A DNA stretch of 64,000 nt from Heterocephalus glaber (lineage: Eukaryota > Chordata > Mammalia > Rodentia > Bathyergidae): assembly GCF_000247695.1 (NCBI RefSeq), contig NW_004624783.1, positions 4,858,516 to 4,922,515 of the forward strand. Reading direction: 5' to 3'. The position numbers and the translations under genes were made by a program. Numbering within the stretch: the stretch's first letter is position 1; every line of letters begins with the position of its first letter. The notes under the pieces are model-generated. The model ran no database searches, had not been told where the DNA came from, and saw only the letters and a list, made by a program, of their open reading frames with translations. This document shows positions 22,795 to 34,999 of this stretch, piece after piece.

Positions 22795-23320
22795 ATATTC
22801 AGTGAATATTTAGTTTTTTTGAATTATAACAATAGAAAACAATATTGTCATTAATTTCCCTTAAAATACTCCCACTTGCTTTGAACACACTTATCCCATC
22901 GTTCTTGCCACTTTCCTAAGCAATTCAGTAAGTCTTTTCATGGGTATCTTTATTACATGTGATCAAAAATACAGTAAATGCTGCTACTTGTTTCAGTAGC
23001 ATCCACTGAAAAATCAGGCTTGTAAAAACATAACAATGTCCTCACCTACTTTATTCACTGGGTCTGGCACCATGTAACTAACTTTTGGCTCTTCCCAAAG
23101 TCAGAATGAATGTGAAAAGTAAATGTTTTTAATCAATTGAGGACACTGAGACAACTATGGCAGCACAACAAAAGATACTCGTGAAAGATTTCCAGAACTG
23201 CTTCAGAAAGTGGCAATAATGATGGAATAAGTGTGTTCAAAGGAAGAGGGGTGAGATTAAGGGCAATATATCTTTAACTATAATAAATTTTTAAAAAATT
23301 TGAACCTCGGTCACATGTTT
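22795..23320. mobile_element. Mariner-derived fold-back (palindromic) MITE, copy 1
   Basis: The left arm (about 22,850-22,960), read in reverse, matches the right arm (about 23,190-23,300): both carry GAAAGTGGCAAKAAYGATGG and RTAAGTGTGTTCAAAG. The right half on the + strand recalls the mariner transposase C-terminus, including a stretch like FQNCFRKW and, before it, a decayed version of the motif around the third catalytic Asp (DFWLFPK type). Stops and shifts throughout; no intact transposase. Confidence 0.65.
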
Positions 23321-23866
23321 TCACAGTATTGCATATATAAGCAATTCTTATACATTTTCAGGATTCCCCTTTTGCTCTGTTCAGTAGCACTTTGGCTTCC
23401 CTGCCAGTCTGATCGTGGCCTCAGTGTCTTAGCCTAGGGAGGGGGACAGGGTCATCCCGCTGGGAGCTGTGGTTTCCCCACTCCTGAGGCCTCTGCACTG
23501 TGCACAAGAGGGGGGCAAATGGCAACTTGAGAGAGCATTGGATCCCCCTGACTCCCACCCCCCACTCACTGGTGGGGTGCAGTGCTGGGAAAAACTCAAT
23601 ACAGGGCACTAATTCCTGATCAGCAAAAAGCTTGGAGGGAGGAAAGTGGCACTAGAGGGAAAGGCACTGTGCACCATAGCCAAGATAAAAGCTGAGGGGC
23701 ATGGGGAGAGGCTGGAGGGTGCAGAGCTGGCCAAGACTGGCACAGGACAGAACTTGACTCCTGGCCGGCCTGGGCATGACGTGTAGAGTGTGGAGAGGGG
23801 AAGTGATCAAGGGTACCTCCCTAAGTCATAACTCCTTAGGAATCATCTGTGTTCTCTTCACAATAG

Positions 23867-24014
23867 AATAAGAATCTCCTGAACGAGAATCTGGTGACAG
23901 TGCTGTGCCGGGCAGTCAAAGCCAACTTCAACCCTGGTCAAGATAATTGCAATGTTCAGCTAGCACCTGTTCCCAATAGCCATGCAGTGGCCATCAAACA
24001 CATTAGCATTCAGA
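23867..24014 (+). CDS. PODXL: PODXL exon 5: second half of the cysteine domain
   Basis: Forty-nine codons plus one base. The segment LCRAVKANFNP followed by DNC matches the third and fourth conserved cysteines of podocalyxin (human has a closely similar CRAVKATFNP, from memory). The acceptor is CTTCACAATAG and the donor GTGAGT. The trailing A pairs with CA of the next exon to give Thr. The exon is short, but splice sites, phase and similarity all agree. Confidence 0.9.
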
Positions 24015-24270
24015 GTGAGTTGAGGGCAGGAGGCCCATGCCTGTGTGGGTGGGAGTAGGGTGGAAAGAGGTAGGCAAGAGCCTGCACCTCACTGGAGGAT
24101 GGGTTGAGTGATGCCACCCCAGGTCTCTAAGCAGGGTCAAGCCATGTGGTTTCCCAGGGCCACCCAAGAGATGGTGAATTATACAGAACATCCTCCTCCT
24201 GGGGCCCACCTCCAACCTCATGTCACTCTGAGATAGACTCCAGAGGTGCAGCTCTCCCTTTTTCCCACAG

Positions 24271-24332
24271 CAAACCTTCTTCCCACGGATGTGTATAAAT
24301 CACTGAAGGACCAATGGGATGAACTAGAAGAG
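24271..24332 (+). CDS. PODXL: PODXL exon 6: linker between cysteine domain and membrane
   Basis: Two bases complete a Thr codon, then 20 codons encode NLLPTDVYKSLKDQWDELEE. The part DVY..LKD.WDEL is the conserved podocalyxin segment before the membrane-proximal stem. The acceptor is TTTCCCACAG and the donor GAG|GTAAAT. The flanking introns are short (256 and 213 bases), as usual for the 3' half of this gene. Confidence 0.9.
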
Positions 24333-24545
24333 GTAAATGGGCCCCACTGTGTGCTGGGAGGGGTGGGTCAGGAGCCTCTGCTGGAAGCCCATCGGCCCCT
24401 GCACATGGAAGAGCTCTTGGGCCACCAGGAGTCGGGCAGTGGCAATAGACCCCGTGTATAATAGCTCACAGATACACGAGAGCTTGTGGGGACAGTTTCA
24501 TCATACAACTGTGTTTTCATCGTATAACTTTTCCTTTCTGGCCAG

Positions 24546-24713
24546 TTGGGAGTCAGTGACATGAAGCTGGGGGATGATGGTCCACCGGAAATGACAGAGG
24601 ACCGCTACAGCATGCCTCTCATCATCACTATCGTCTGCATGGCATCCTTCTTGCTCCTCGTTGCAGCCCTCTATGGCTGCTGCCACCAGCGCTTCTCCCA
24701 GAGGAAGGATCAG
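24546..24713 (+). CDS. PODXL: PODXL exon 7: stem, transmembrane helix and ezrin-binding start
   Basis: Fifty-six codons in phase 0 at both ends. It starts with the stem LGVSDMKLGDDGPPE, then a single transmembrane helix of about 22 residues (starting PLIITIVCMASF, exon residues about 24-45), ending in a CC pair that could be palmitoylated. The basic stretch HQRFSQRKDQ follows; in podocalyxin this juxtamembrane sequence binds ezrin and NHERF-linked actin. Human has HQRLSQRKDQ, so one Leu is Phe here. The acceptor is TTCTGGCCAG and the donor CAG|GTGGGC. Confidence 0.96.
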
Positions 24714-24824
24714 GTGGGCTCTTCCTTCTCCAGCTGGGGCAGCAGTCATTCTGTCACTCCATAGTCCAACAGGGGAAAGTGGGTGGACCAGGGCCTTTCT
24801 GGCAGGCAGAACCACCCTGTCACT

Positions 24825-25225
24825 TTTCCATTGCTAGTACAAAGATACCTGGCATACACAACTTGAAGAAGAGGTTTAGTAGTTTGGCTCAGGTTTCAGA
24901 GCTTCCAGTCCATGGTTGGCTGGCTCCATGGGAGAAACAACATGGTAGAAGGGTGTGGTGGAGCAAAGCTGCTCAACTCATGGCAGCCCGGAAGCCAAAG
25001 AGCAAGGAAGATCCATAGAGAGATACACTATTTGAAGGTATGCCCCACGACCTACTTCCTCCAACCAGTCCTCATCTCCTAATAGCCCATTTAGCTATGA
25101 ACTCATCAATAGGTTAATCTATTGATTAAGTTAGTGCACTTCCAATCCAGTCACCTTCCAAAAACCCCACTTGTGAACACATGAGAACTTTGGGAATATT
25201 TTTGATCCAAACCTCCAACTCTGTC
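24825..25225 (-). mobile_element. MaLR-type LTR
   Basis: Reverse copy in PODXL intron 7; CACCTTCCAAAAACCCCACT and GAACACATGAGAACTTTGGG match the element at 433-785. Confidence 0.65.
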
Positions 25226-25279
25226 TTTTTTGGCAGCCACCTGCTGCCGGGGTCATCAAAGAGGATACATTTCTAGAAG

Positions 25280-25425
25280 GAAGAGAGGGGCTTTGGAGCA
25301 GAAAGACAGGGCTTAAGCCCTGCCTCTACCCTTGTTAAATCTCTGAGCTTCTCACCTGCAGAAGGGGGATAATGGCCACCTTGCAGAGCTTTCCTGGCAA
25401 GCCCTGGATATAAATGGCCCTGTGT
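25280..25425 (+). mobile_element. MIR SINE
   Basis: CTCTGAGCTTCTCACCTGCA and GGGGGATAATGGCCACC follow MIR order. Confidence 0.65.
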
Positions 25426-25494
25426 GTGCCTGTCTAATCAAAACCTTTCACCTGCCTTACTAGAACTCCCATCTTGACAGTTCCACCCAGATCC

Positions 25495-25660
25495 CTGGTT
25501 CTCAACCCTGGCTGCGCACTAGCAGGAGCTGTAAGAACATTCCCATGCCTAGCTTCCTCACTCGCCAACGGGAACCCGATCTCTGGATCAGTGTATGTGT
25601 TAAAAGCCTGCCCGGTGATCCTAACATGCAAGCAAGGTTGAATCTCAGAGAATGCACCAC
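25495..25660 (+). mobile_element. MER5A hAT-Charlie MITE
   Basis: GGTTCTCAACCCTGGCTGCG at the left end and CATGCAAGCAAGGTTGAATC at the right are the inverted MER5A ends. Confidence 0.75.
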
Positions 25661-26157
25661 TGTCCAATGGGTGCCACCTCCAGCAGGAATGGCTATGGGG
25701 ACTCCCATTCCAACCTTGCCCAGACTTGGAGAGGTCCTCAGTGACTCAACCTGAGGGATGTCATTTTCTCACAAGTCTTGCCCATTCCCATACTATGGAG
25801 TGAGGTAGGAAGAGATAAGAAAGAGCTGGGAGGATTTGAGAGAACAAAGTCCATCTCCACAGATGGCACAGATTTGTCTTCTGGAAAAAAGAAAAAAAGA
25901 AAAAAGATTTGTCTTCTGGGTAAATGCAAGATGAGTTGGGAATTTTAGGAGGAAGGGCAAGTCTTTGTGTGAGGCAGGCAGGCCAGTAGCCAGAGTGGCC
26001 ACCAGGAGCAGCCAATCTCCCACACCCGAACAATTAAGTGCTTGCTGTAGCCAAATTGAGGCCCCTGGATTGAAAGGGGGGCTACATGTAGTAAGACTTT
26101 AAGGCTCACAGCTCTCCAAAATTACCTTTTTGTCCTTGGTCATCTTCCGAAATCTAG

Positions 26158-26355
26158 CAACGACTTACTGAGGAGCTACAGACAGTGGAAAATGGTTACC
26201 ATGACAACCCAACCCTGGAAGTGATGGAGACCTCTTCCGAGATGCAGGAGAAGAAGGTGGTCAACCTTAATGGGGAGCTTGGGGACAGTTGGATCGTCCC
26301 TCTGGACAACCTGACCAAGGATGACCTAGATGAGGAGGAAGACACACACCTCTAG
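26158..26355 (+). CDS. PODXL: PODXL last coding exon: cytoplasmic tail with DTHL PDZ ligand
   Basis: Sixty-five codons and TAG. The tail is almost invariant among mammals: [15 protein letters not shown], the acidic run DDLDEEE and the C-terminal DTHL, which binds PDZ domains of NHERF1 and NHERF2 and thereby links podocalyxin to ezrin and the apical actin network. One human Ser appears as Asn (KKVVNLNGE). The acceptor is AAATCTAG at 26,157, after a 1,444-base intron. Together the exons in the window give about 508 residues against 558 in the human long form, the rest being exon 1 and stalk length differences. Confidence 0.97.
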   Translation, partial: QRLTEELQTVENGYHDNPTLEVMETSSEMQEKKVVNLNGELGDSWIVPLDNLTKDDLDEEEDTHL

Positions 26356-26659
26356 TCGGGTCTATTGGCTGCCCCTGTCAGCGCCACAGAGCTGCAGACT
26401 GACCACCCGAAGTGCCATTTGGGCTGGAGAGGAAAATGCCTCCCCATCCGAGGAGGGCAAGACTGGGGAGGGAGTGGACTCTTGAGGGTTACTTCCTCTC
26501 AACTCCCCCAGGGCCTTAATTTTTTCCCTTCTCAAGATGAACAAATCACATTCTGTTTAGATTCTTCTCATAAAATAACCCACTAGTGCCTGAGCTCAGA
26601 GCTGCTGGAAGATGAGCAGAAGGAAGATGGAGAAAGAGCCATGGAAGGGACTTTTGAGA

Positions 26660-26800
26660 TCCTCTAGTAGAATCCTTCACTTTGTAGGTGAGATGACTGA
26701 GGCCTAAGGAGGGCAGCTGGCTGCACAAGGTCACACAGCTACTTGATGACAGATTCCTCCCTTCAGTCCAGTGCTCATTTGGACCAAGTCACACTGCTGT
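26660..26800 (-). mobile_element. MIR SINE in PODXL 3' UTR
   Basis: Reverse: GTGAGATGACTGAGGCCTAA and CAAGGTCACACAGCTACTTG. Confidence 0.8.
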
Positions 26801-29295
26801 GTTCACTTGCACCCTCTCCTCAGAGCTTCCTTGGCTGGGCAGGGGATGACACTACAGTAAGGGCGGGGCGGGGGGGGGGCTTGGAAAGGAAAGCAGGCCC
26901 GTACCGTTTCAGGGGATCTGACTTGCGCAAAAGGACAAGTCTCAAGCTTCTGTCTCCTACCCCAGTCCTGTCTGCCAGAACTCTCTTCCCCTTTCCTTTT
27001 ACAAACTCTTTCACTCAATTTTTAGTCCCACAGGTCATTCATGATCTTGAACCCCTTGCTCTGGATTCTGATCTCCTTGCTTAACGAGGTCAGGACCTCC
27101 TCTTCCTCCAGAGTGAATGAGATCTGCAGAAGGGACTGGTAGGTGGGTAGGGAGAGAAGGGGAGCATCTCAACCCAGGATGGCCTCCCCAAGGCAGCTGA
27201 TTCGGGCTTAGCCCTCACACTGGCCCTTCCCCCAAGACTCCTTGAAGATGCCCCCCAAGATCTCCTTTGACCCTCTGCTCTCAGATTTCAGGGACTGAAA
27301 TCTGCAGTAGTAACTGAAAGCAAAATGTTTCTCTTGTTCACTGCTAGCTAATGGGATGGATCCCTGAGCCCCAGGTTTCAAGAGTAGTTGTCACAGGACA
27401 GTCTTGTCCCAGGGGCCCTGATTGGCAGAGATGTGTTTCAGTAGACAATCAGTTGAAACTGCTGGAAGACAAGAGTTACTCTCTTTTTCATAGGAAACTC
27501 AGGGACTTTTCAAGTTACTGAGAGTTTTGTTGTATATGTTTGGGTTTTTTATTGTTTGTTTTTAATGTAGCCCCCCACTACCAAAGGTCAGAGCTCATAC
27601 TACTGAAGACTTTCAGTCAGTCTCACTGATTACGATTCTCCTATGCCATAGAGAATGGTCCAATTACATGCAGTAAATTTTAAAATCTCTAATTTCCCAC
27701 TGACCTAGGTAGGCCTTAATGGTTCCTCTTACCTGTGTTCCTGGTGGAGCCTCAGCAGCTCTGCTGTTTCTGGTGGCATCTCAGGGAAACACAAAGCCAT
27801 GTTTATTCCCCAACATGGTTTTTATAGGCTCAGAAGTTAGCTACCTGTAGGAAGCTCCTGGCGGCTAGACATAGTGAAGGTTCATCTCAGCTTCTGAGAA
27901 GGGGGGATCTTGCATGCAATTTTGAACTTTTGGCCATGGTCTGTATTGTTCTGGGAGCATAAATTCCCTCGAACCAACTATCTCCTTTGACAAAATTTAA
28001 TTAACAAAAGGTAGGAGGAGCTATGGAGAAGACCTTTGTCCTTCCCTGGCTGCCTGATTCCTTCTTTACAGTCTGTAGCTTTTTGATACCACAGGGGAAA
28101 AGGACAGTCAGAGAATCAAGGGGGCCACCTAGCAAGTTCTCAAGAGTTAGATGCTCTGTTGACAAACATCTGCCCTGTTTCTCTAGCATTTAGGGGTGGG
28201 GCAGGAAGGAAAACAGTGGCAGGTTAAGGAGAAATACAGGAAATATTTTTATTCTGGAAAGAGGTCTGCTTGCTTCCTTCCTGCTCACCACTGAGTTCTG
28301 TGTACCCAGTGAGTTTGTCATGCCATCTCTGTGAAAGGCTAGATTATTGTTCCTTTGGAGATTCTGGGTCACATTGACCAGCTAGGGCATTTGACAGAGA
28401 TAGCAAATAATTGCTTCTGCAAAATGATCAGACATTGCAACCCCAAGGGCTCTCTAGAGATGATGACTGCAAGCATTAAGAAACAGAAATGATGGTCAGG
28501 AAGAATCTCCGTGGCTCCATCCAAGAAGAAGCTGGGGAGGCTTGGAGCTGATCCAGAGGTTCCTTCTTTCTTTGCATCCAAGCTGTGCTGCCTTTTAGCA
28601 CAACTTCAGAATATGATACCAGGTCTTGGCTTGCTCTTACTGCTGAACCATCGGTGTCAATAGACCACACTGGTACCATCTGTAAGTCATCTTCTTCCCA
28701 TGTCTTTATTGGATTCTCTGTGCTATCTAGTAATTCTGATTGTGGGGCCAGGAAGAGTTAAGAGGAACACCAGGGGCTCAGCTTGGCAAGACTTCAAACC
28801 AGTTGTACCAAAGAGAAGTTAGGGGCTCTTTATTTTAGTAACAAACTGTGGTTTCCCCAAGGTGTAAAAACCATGAATCGGGGTCCCAAAAGCTACAAAA
28901 ACCATGGGTCTGATGATTTTGACTGGATGTAACCTAGTGGGCCCTGAGCTGTCATGTGAGCAGGGAGAGAAACTGCTGTGCTTATAGAAGTATGGAAGAA
29001 CATGCATCTTAGGACGATAGGGGTTAATCTAGAGACACTAGATTTACCCTTTCTTGATAAGGAAAATGAGCAGGTTTATTTAAACTACTTTTTGAATTTA
29101 TCCTTTTTTTGGCAATATACTGGAGAAACTTTGAAGAACAAATTCAAAGTGATGTATGTTTTCACAATGTAAATACAAGAGCCACATGTTAATCTATTCT
29201 GCACTGCTTTAAGTGAATATACTTTGAAAAAAGAAAACATTGAGTTATTTTTCCCCTCTGAACAAGAATGTAAATGTCTATTTTACTAGAAACAA

Positions 29296-29320
29296 GTTGT
29301 TGTTGTTGTTGTTGTTGTTT
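29296..29320. repeat. (GTT)n short repeat
   Basis: Eight GTT units in the PODXL 3' UTR. Confidence 0.9.
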
Positions 29321-29489
29321 TCATGAAATACAAGAAGATGGGCTGGTGACAAAGTATTTGCTTTGCAGATTAGGCATTTTTTATTTTCAAATTATCCTTG
29401 CTCCTCCCCAGCCAAGTTCCAGCCATACCAGGAAAGGTCAGAGTTGGTGAGTTGGTTGGAAAGTGAGACAGATGTAGAGATCTAATTTA

Positions 29490-29600
29490 ATCTTTTTCTA
29501 CAGAAAAAGAACCTGAAGCCCATAAAAGTAAAGTGACTTGGCTGAAATGACACAGTCAGTGACAGAAACAGGATTAAAACCTGGTCCCACCAACTGTCCC
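29490..29600 (-). mobile_element. MIR SINE in PODXL 3' UTR
   Basis: Reverse: CTGAAATGACACAGTCAGTG and GGATTAAAACCTGGTCCCAC. Confidence 0.6.
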
Positions 29601-30169
29601 ATGCTATGGTCCTCCAAAGAATCAGGAAACTAAATTCTGCCACTCACAGGCACCAACCAGGATGACACAGAAGATGCCATTCCTTCCCAAGAGTTACACC
29701 AGCAAGGCCAGGGAGGACTCCAAGACAGAAACAGGGATGCCACTGGTCTTTTACACTTCCTGAGTCATTTAGGTCTAAATTGTAAATTAGTATCTTTTCT
29801 GCCAGGAAATAATTTGAACAAGTTTTTGCTTCTGGAACTTCTAGCAGACTAAGGATCAAAGGGAACAAGATAGGAGAGGGCAGAGGTCAAGAGTAAAACT
29901 GTAGCCTAGCTGTTTTCATTGTCACTAGCAGATTCCCTCAGGTCTGCTGACACTCAACACCAGGTGAAAGGAAGGGATTACTATTTCATGGTGGTGGTGG
30001 TGAGGTGTTATTGAATGTTAAACAGTTTGCCCAGGAGACTAGGGGAGCATGTCTTAGTGGACAGGGGTCTGAAGTACACTGGAATTTATTGAGAAACTTG
30101 TTTGTAAAGACTATAGTTAATTATTGCATTTTCTTACAAAAATATATTTTGGGAAATCGTACACTGTCA

Positions 30170-30175
30170 ATTAAA
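30170..30175 (+). terminator. PODXL: Candidate PODXL poly(A) signal ATTAAA
   Basis: The common variant hexamer ATTAAA, followed within 30 bases by ATTGTGT and TGGTT, a GU-rich downstream element. I saw no AATAAA on this strand between the stop and here. Confidence 0.45.
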
Positions 30176-30190
30176 ATGCTATTGTGTAAA

Positions 30191-33100
30191 CTGGTTCAAG
30201 TCCTAGTAATTTGCTCCAAATTGCTCAAATTCTTTTGGCTTCTTCACCTGTGTAGTCTTCACTAAACATCCAAAGAAGGTCAGCAATGCCCCAAACTCCA
30301 TGTGTGAGGCATGCTGTTCTCTTCGTAATACCTGCTGACCTACATATATCATAAGGAGGAGGGGAGAGGCCCAAAGAAAGAAGTTGCGGGGAGGATCCTG
30401 GAGGTGCTGACAGTTCTCCACATTACAGCAGGATGCCCTAGGCCCACAGTGGTGGTGAACCTATGGCACATGTACTGCAACTGGCTGCCATCACTGCCCT
30501 AGGGAATATAATCACGAGGACTTCTTTTCTTCCCAAGATGATGTTTTATAAGTGTTTCATGATCTTCCTCTGCTCTACTTCTGGTTCCAACATATCTGTG
30601 AGTCACCACCACCAAAGACTCCACAGGGGCTGCTGAGCCCTGATCAGGTATGAAAACACTGGCCAAGAAATACACACATAAAAATATAAAAAGCAGAAAT
30701 GCTCTGTGCTGGACATTTATGCCCATAAAAGGATCTATCTACTTGTCACAAGAGGCTTTCTGCCTGTCTTTTGTACATACTGCAGGTTCAGCTCGGAGAC
30801 GATTCGATCCTTTTCATCTCCTGGGGTGGTAGTATTTACAGCTGCATGTTAACTCCATTCTTCCCAGCTTGCAGGAGGAAAGGAAAACACTGACTTGGAG
30901 ATCTGGCTCATACTGGTAGTTGCTAGACAAAAGTCTCTTTTATTTGGCCCCACCTTACAGTTTGCAAAGCATGTTCACATAGTTTATAGGAAGATGTTAC
31001 CTCTTACAAAGGAAACTAGGTGCAATCTCTGCATTTATGCAGCCATTTAATGGTAGCCTTAGTCCTTGACTCCAACTTTTCTCTATGCAGTTCTACATTG
31101 TTTTCTGTACCTTCATGCTCGAGATTCAACCATAAAATTAATTTCTAGGATGTAGTTAACCATATAATTTTGATTTCATCTGGGAGTTTTGAAAGGCACC
31201 TAATACCTAGAAGAGTAGGTCAGAGTTGGGCCCATATATTTTGAGATTAACTTCTCAAAGTGTACCAAGAATTCAGAAAAGAGTCCACATGCCAAGAACT
31301 CTTGCAGGACCCTGGCCCTGCTCAGGCACTTTTCTAAGAATGACTCACAGTTTATCTCAGGCCAACAAATTAAATCTAACTGTTCTCTTCCTGTGTAGGT
31401 CACTGGCCCTGTTCTTTGCCCTGCTAACCAAGCGATTCTCCTGGTTGGTATTTTAAACATTATGCCTCTTATTATCATTCAAAACCTCCCCATTCTATAC
31501 ATTCCCTCCCAAATCACTTGCTACTTCTATACACTGAGGGAAAAAAATAAATAGGACTGGCTATGCTAAATGAACACTAGCGATAAATACTGCGATTGCA
31601 TTTTTCAAAGATCTTGGCGTTTTGTAGATTAGCAAACAGGACCTGTTGCCAACATTTACTTGCAGAGTTAAGATGGCCCAAGGCTACACAGAAGTTGGTG
31701 GATATGCAGATAAAAATCAGGATTCCAGGCTCTAGGACTGCCCAGACTATTGTCCAAGTTCAGAGGGCAGCTGTACAAGGAGTGCTACGTACGCTGCCAA
31801 GTGTCCTCATCTCCCCTTTTGGGGAGCCATCAAAACTTACTAGCACAGCACACACTAGGACAGGCCACTTTCAGCTAAGTTTTTCCTCTCTTAGGGTGTC
31901 TCTGGAAGGACAACCAACTGCCCAGCAGGATGACAGTCTCCTATGATATCAGAGAAGCTGAGGATCAGGAATAGTTGGATAACTCTTAAGTATTATGGTC
32001 TGCTGTCCCTTTCCTTATGTCACAAAAAATCTAGACTGTCTTCCTTTTCTCCTTCCAGGATACCCAGCAGGCAAAGGAGAAAATATCATTACATAGTATC
32101 TTAACTTGTACAGAACCAGCACAGGGCTCTGGAGAGCCACCAGTTGGTCTTATCAGTCACAGATCTGCAGAATCTGAAGGGTTAGTGCTCAAGAATGTGG
32201 CCTTCTCCAGGGACAGTACTGTTTTCCAATTTCTGTGAAATTTAGAAATTATGTGAGCTTGAGCATGGCCATAAAGTAGCAACTTAAATCTTTGTGGGTC
32301 TCCACACTCGCTCCAGTAAGCAGCCTGCATCACAACCAAGCCTTCTTTGCTTACCGCTATCTTCTGGCCAGAAGATAATGACAAACACGTCAAATGTAGA
32401 GTCCCATGTTTTGGTATCTTTGAGTTAATTCTCTAGGGATTAATCAAGGAAAGGCCAATTCCTTACCTTATCACTGAACCTCAGGTTTGTTTTCCTGTTT
32501 TAAGAACACAAAGAAATGTCATTTCTGAGCTTTGACCCACACTTGAAGCTCAGAAATGAAAGCTTTCTGAGTGCACTTTAGAAATGAAAGCTGTGCAGTA
32601 AGATATGGACTATGTGGTTTATAAAATAAGAAAACATAGGCCCTGTTTTGAATAAATAAGTGACAACTCACCCCAGAATCCAGGATCACAAAGCCAAGAA
32701 CAAGTGAAGCAGATGAGGGGAGACAAGGGCTGAGTAATCTTCATGTCCACCTGGACAGTGAACACAACACGCTCTCATTCCCTGCCTTTACTTGGCAGAC
32801 TTCTGAGTTCGATTTTTTTTTTATGGTCAGGCCCTTAAGAGTTTTTTCTTCTTCACTGGGGACAGGAACCCAGAATTTTTGCAAAGTCAATACTTCCAGA
32901 TTCTCTCCTTGTACTATCTTTTCTACAACTTTCTATTTCAGTCCAGTGTTTCCTTCTAGTTCCTAACTGGCACAAGTATGTACCCCTTAAAGAAAAATTG
33001 TGACACGTGTAATTTCACAAAACAGATAAAATAAGACTGGTTGTTAATAGCAGATAGAAAAGCATTTCGTGAAATAATTTGTCAGTGTTCATCTAAAATG

Positions 33101-33354
33101 AAAACTCCAGGAGCTCTGTGAGATCCATATTACTTCCTCGAGCACTGTCTCAGAAGAAAACATCTGGGCCAGGGATTTAGCTCAGTGGTGCCACCACCTG
33201 CCTCACAAGCACAAGGTTCCGAGTTTGATCCCTGGTACCAAAAAAGAAAACATTTGGGGAAATCTGAATAAAACTAACTTTTTGAGGAAGAAGTATAAAG
33301 TGCATAAACACCCAAAAAGCTGATTTCAAAGTAGCTTTGGCAAACACAAGACAT
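30191..33354. other. Gap between convergent PODXL and MKLN1 3' ends
   Basis: No gene, convincing ORF or RNA gene was recognised. The sequence is mostly single copy in appearance, with one ID-like SINE at 33,171. AATAAA also occurs on the + strand near 31,547 and 32,650, so a longer PODXL 3' UTR is possible. Confidence 0.5.
33169..33248 (+). mobile_element. ID-like SINE
   Basis: GGGCCAGGGATTTAGCTCAG to CTGGTACC; GAAAACATYTG duplication. It lies just beyond the proposed MKLN1 cleavage site. Confidence 0.9.
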
Positions 33355-33377
33355 TCTGTAGTGTCTATATATAATTT

Positions 33378-33383
33378 TTTATT
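33378..33383 (-). terminator. MKLN1: Candidate MKLN1 poly(A) signal AATAAA
   Basis: On the - strand AATAAA is followed about 30-40 bases later by a TGTCTTGTGTTTG stretch (near 33,340-33,352), the usual GU-rich downstream element. Repeat density rises directly beyond it. Other hexamers exist nearer the stop, so alternative ends are likely. Confidence 0.5.
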
Positions 33384-34956
33384 AAGAAAATGAACAAAAT
33401 ACATTCTTTCTCCATATGTACATTACATACAACATAATTCTACAACTGCAATTGTCCAGCAGATCACTCATTATTTATTCACAAGATAACATATGTACCA
33501 AACCTGGGATCAGAAAATTACTTGTACTAAAGAAGAAAAATCCTAAAAAATCCATATGGATTGGACAAAAGGCAAATCAGAGGATCTGAGAGGGATGACT
33601 CCAGATAAAACTCAGCCTAACAGTAACCTAAAACAATGATGTTGAAAGAGATCCAAGACCTGCTACCCAAAGAGCACTCTGTTTAAATGCTCCACCTAGT
33701 TTTCCAGTGGGCCATTTCTGACTCAAGTACTTCAGGACACAGTTTAGGCCCACAACACCACACAAGAGCGGGTAAAGGAAAGAAGAGAACTAATAAGGTG
33801 TTTTTTCTTTTCCACATCCTAAGAGAAGGAGTCTCATGTGAGATATTACTGGGGTGCAAACTTCTGAATCTTAGCTGGTATTTATGGAAAAACAAGGTTT
33901 TTTTTGAGACATTTACTTAAGTATGATAAGGAATTCTTATTTCACAGACTAAGCCTTACATTTATGTTCATTTGACAATTTCTTTTGCTGTGCTTTGAGC
34001 CTTAGAAAAGTTAGCTCATTCTCTTAGTGTGGGTTTAATTATGGCCTTATAAAAAAGTGCATCACAAAAAGTGGCTCCTCATCAATATGCTTCATACATA
34101 GTGGTGCCTAATGAGCTTTAAAATTCCAGTGAGTTTTAGGGGTGAAATTTTCAATGACTTGAACAAGTCAGCTCTCCACAGCTGCTGGTTACCATCTTAT
34201 ATCTGTTGTTCAGGCTTAAAGACACTTATCAACAGAATTATTTTTAGACTGTCTAGAAAAGGGTAATGCTTAAGGAATATAAGGTTGGGGACGTACAATT
34301 GCAACCTGGTCTTTCCTACATATAAAGTGGTAGGAGAAAATGAGAAAAGGTCTAATAACTTTTTTTGCTTTTTTAACCTTTTCTGATCTTTACCATTTTT
34401 GCTGAGAGGTTAGGAAAAAGAAAATGAAGAGGTATCATCAACAAGAGCTTTCCTTCTTTACATTTAGTAAGTTCCTATTTTTCTGGGAAAGGCAAAGACC
34501 CATAAAGGATAATAACACTTTCCAACCTTAAAGTGAGCCGATGCTATTAGCACATTTCCAGCCCAGGAGCTGCCCTCAGAAGGCAGCAGCTCTCCGCAGT
34601 GCTGAGGAGCAGGCCTGGAAAGACAAGGTTCTGCTGGCTATGGGTAAAGCTGTATTGTTCTTCTCAATCTAATTTCCAGTCCAACTTTGGTTTTAAAGAT
34701 CTTTCTCTAACAAAGGGATCTTAATTTCTGGCCACCAAGTACTTCTAATTTATGAGTTAACTTTTTAAAAATTCTAACATCTTTCCCACGCTGCTTATAA
34801 ATATGTCACTTTGGAAATATGGAACATTCAGTCTACCGGCAAGAATAAGATAAGAAAAAGAGGTTCTCAACTTAGGTTTCCTGTACTATTCGTCTGAGGC
34901 TGAAGACTGTACGTTTGGAGTGGTGGTAAGGGAAGCAATTTATTAGAAGGAAAATT

Positions 34957-34959
34957 AAA

Positions 34960-34999
<40 letters not shown>

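Larger units (their letters stand above)
21707..23866 (+). other. PODXL: PODXL intron 4
   Basis: A 2,160-base intron holding a MIR, a TG microsatellite and a mariner fold-back element. No further exon recognised. Confidence 0.8.
24714..26157 (+). other. PODXL: PODXL intron 7
   Basis: A 1,444-base intron (donor GTGGGC, acceptor AAATCTAG) with a MaLR LTR, a MIR and a MER5A; the last 450 bases show no named repeat. Confidence 0.85.
26356..30190 (+). other. PODXL: PODXL 3' UTR (predicted extent)
   Basis: This non-coding stretch follows the PODXL stop. It is poor in young SINEs and holds two antisense MIR fragments (about 26,660 and 29,490) and a short GTT repeat. An ATTAAA at 30,170-30,175 followed by GT-rich sequence gives a 3' UTR of about 3.8 kb, close to the roughly 4 kb I recall for human PODXL. 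The end is inference; RNA 3'-end data would settle it. Confidence 0.6.

Noticed and set aside
33378..33383. Placing the MKLN1 3' end much closer to the stop codon
   Set aside because: AATAAA-like motifs occur by chance in such AT-rich DNA; the one with a clear GU-rich downstream element and a change in repeat density is at 33,378. Shorter forms may still exist.
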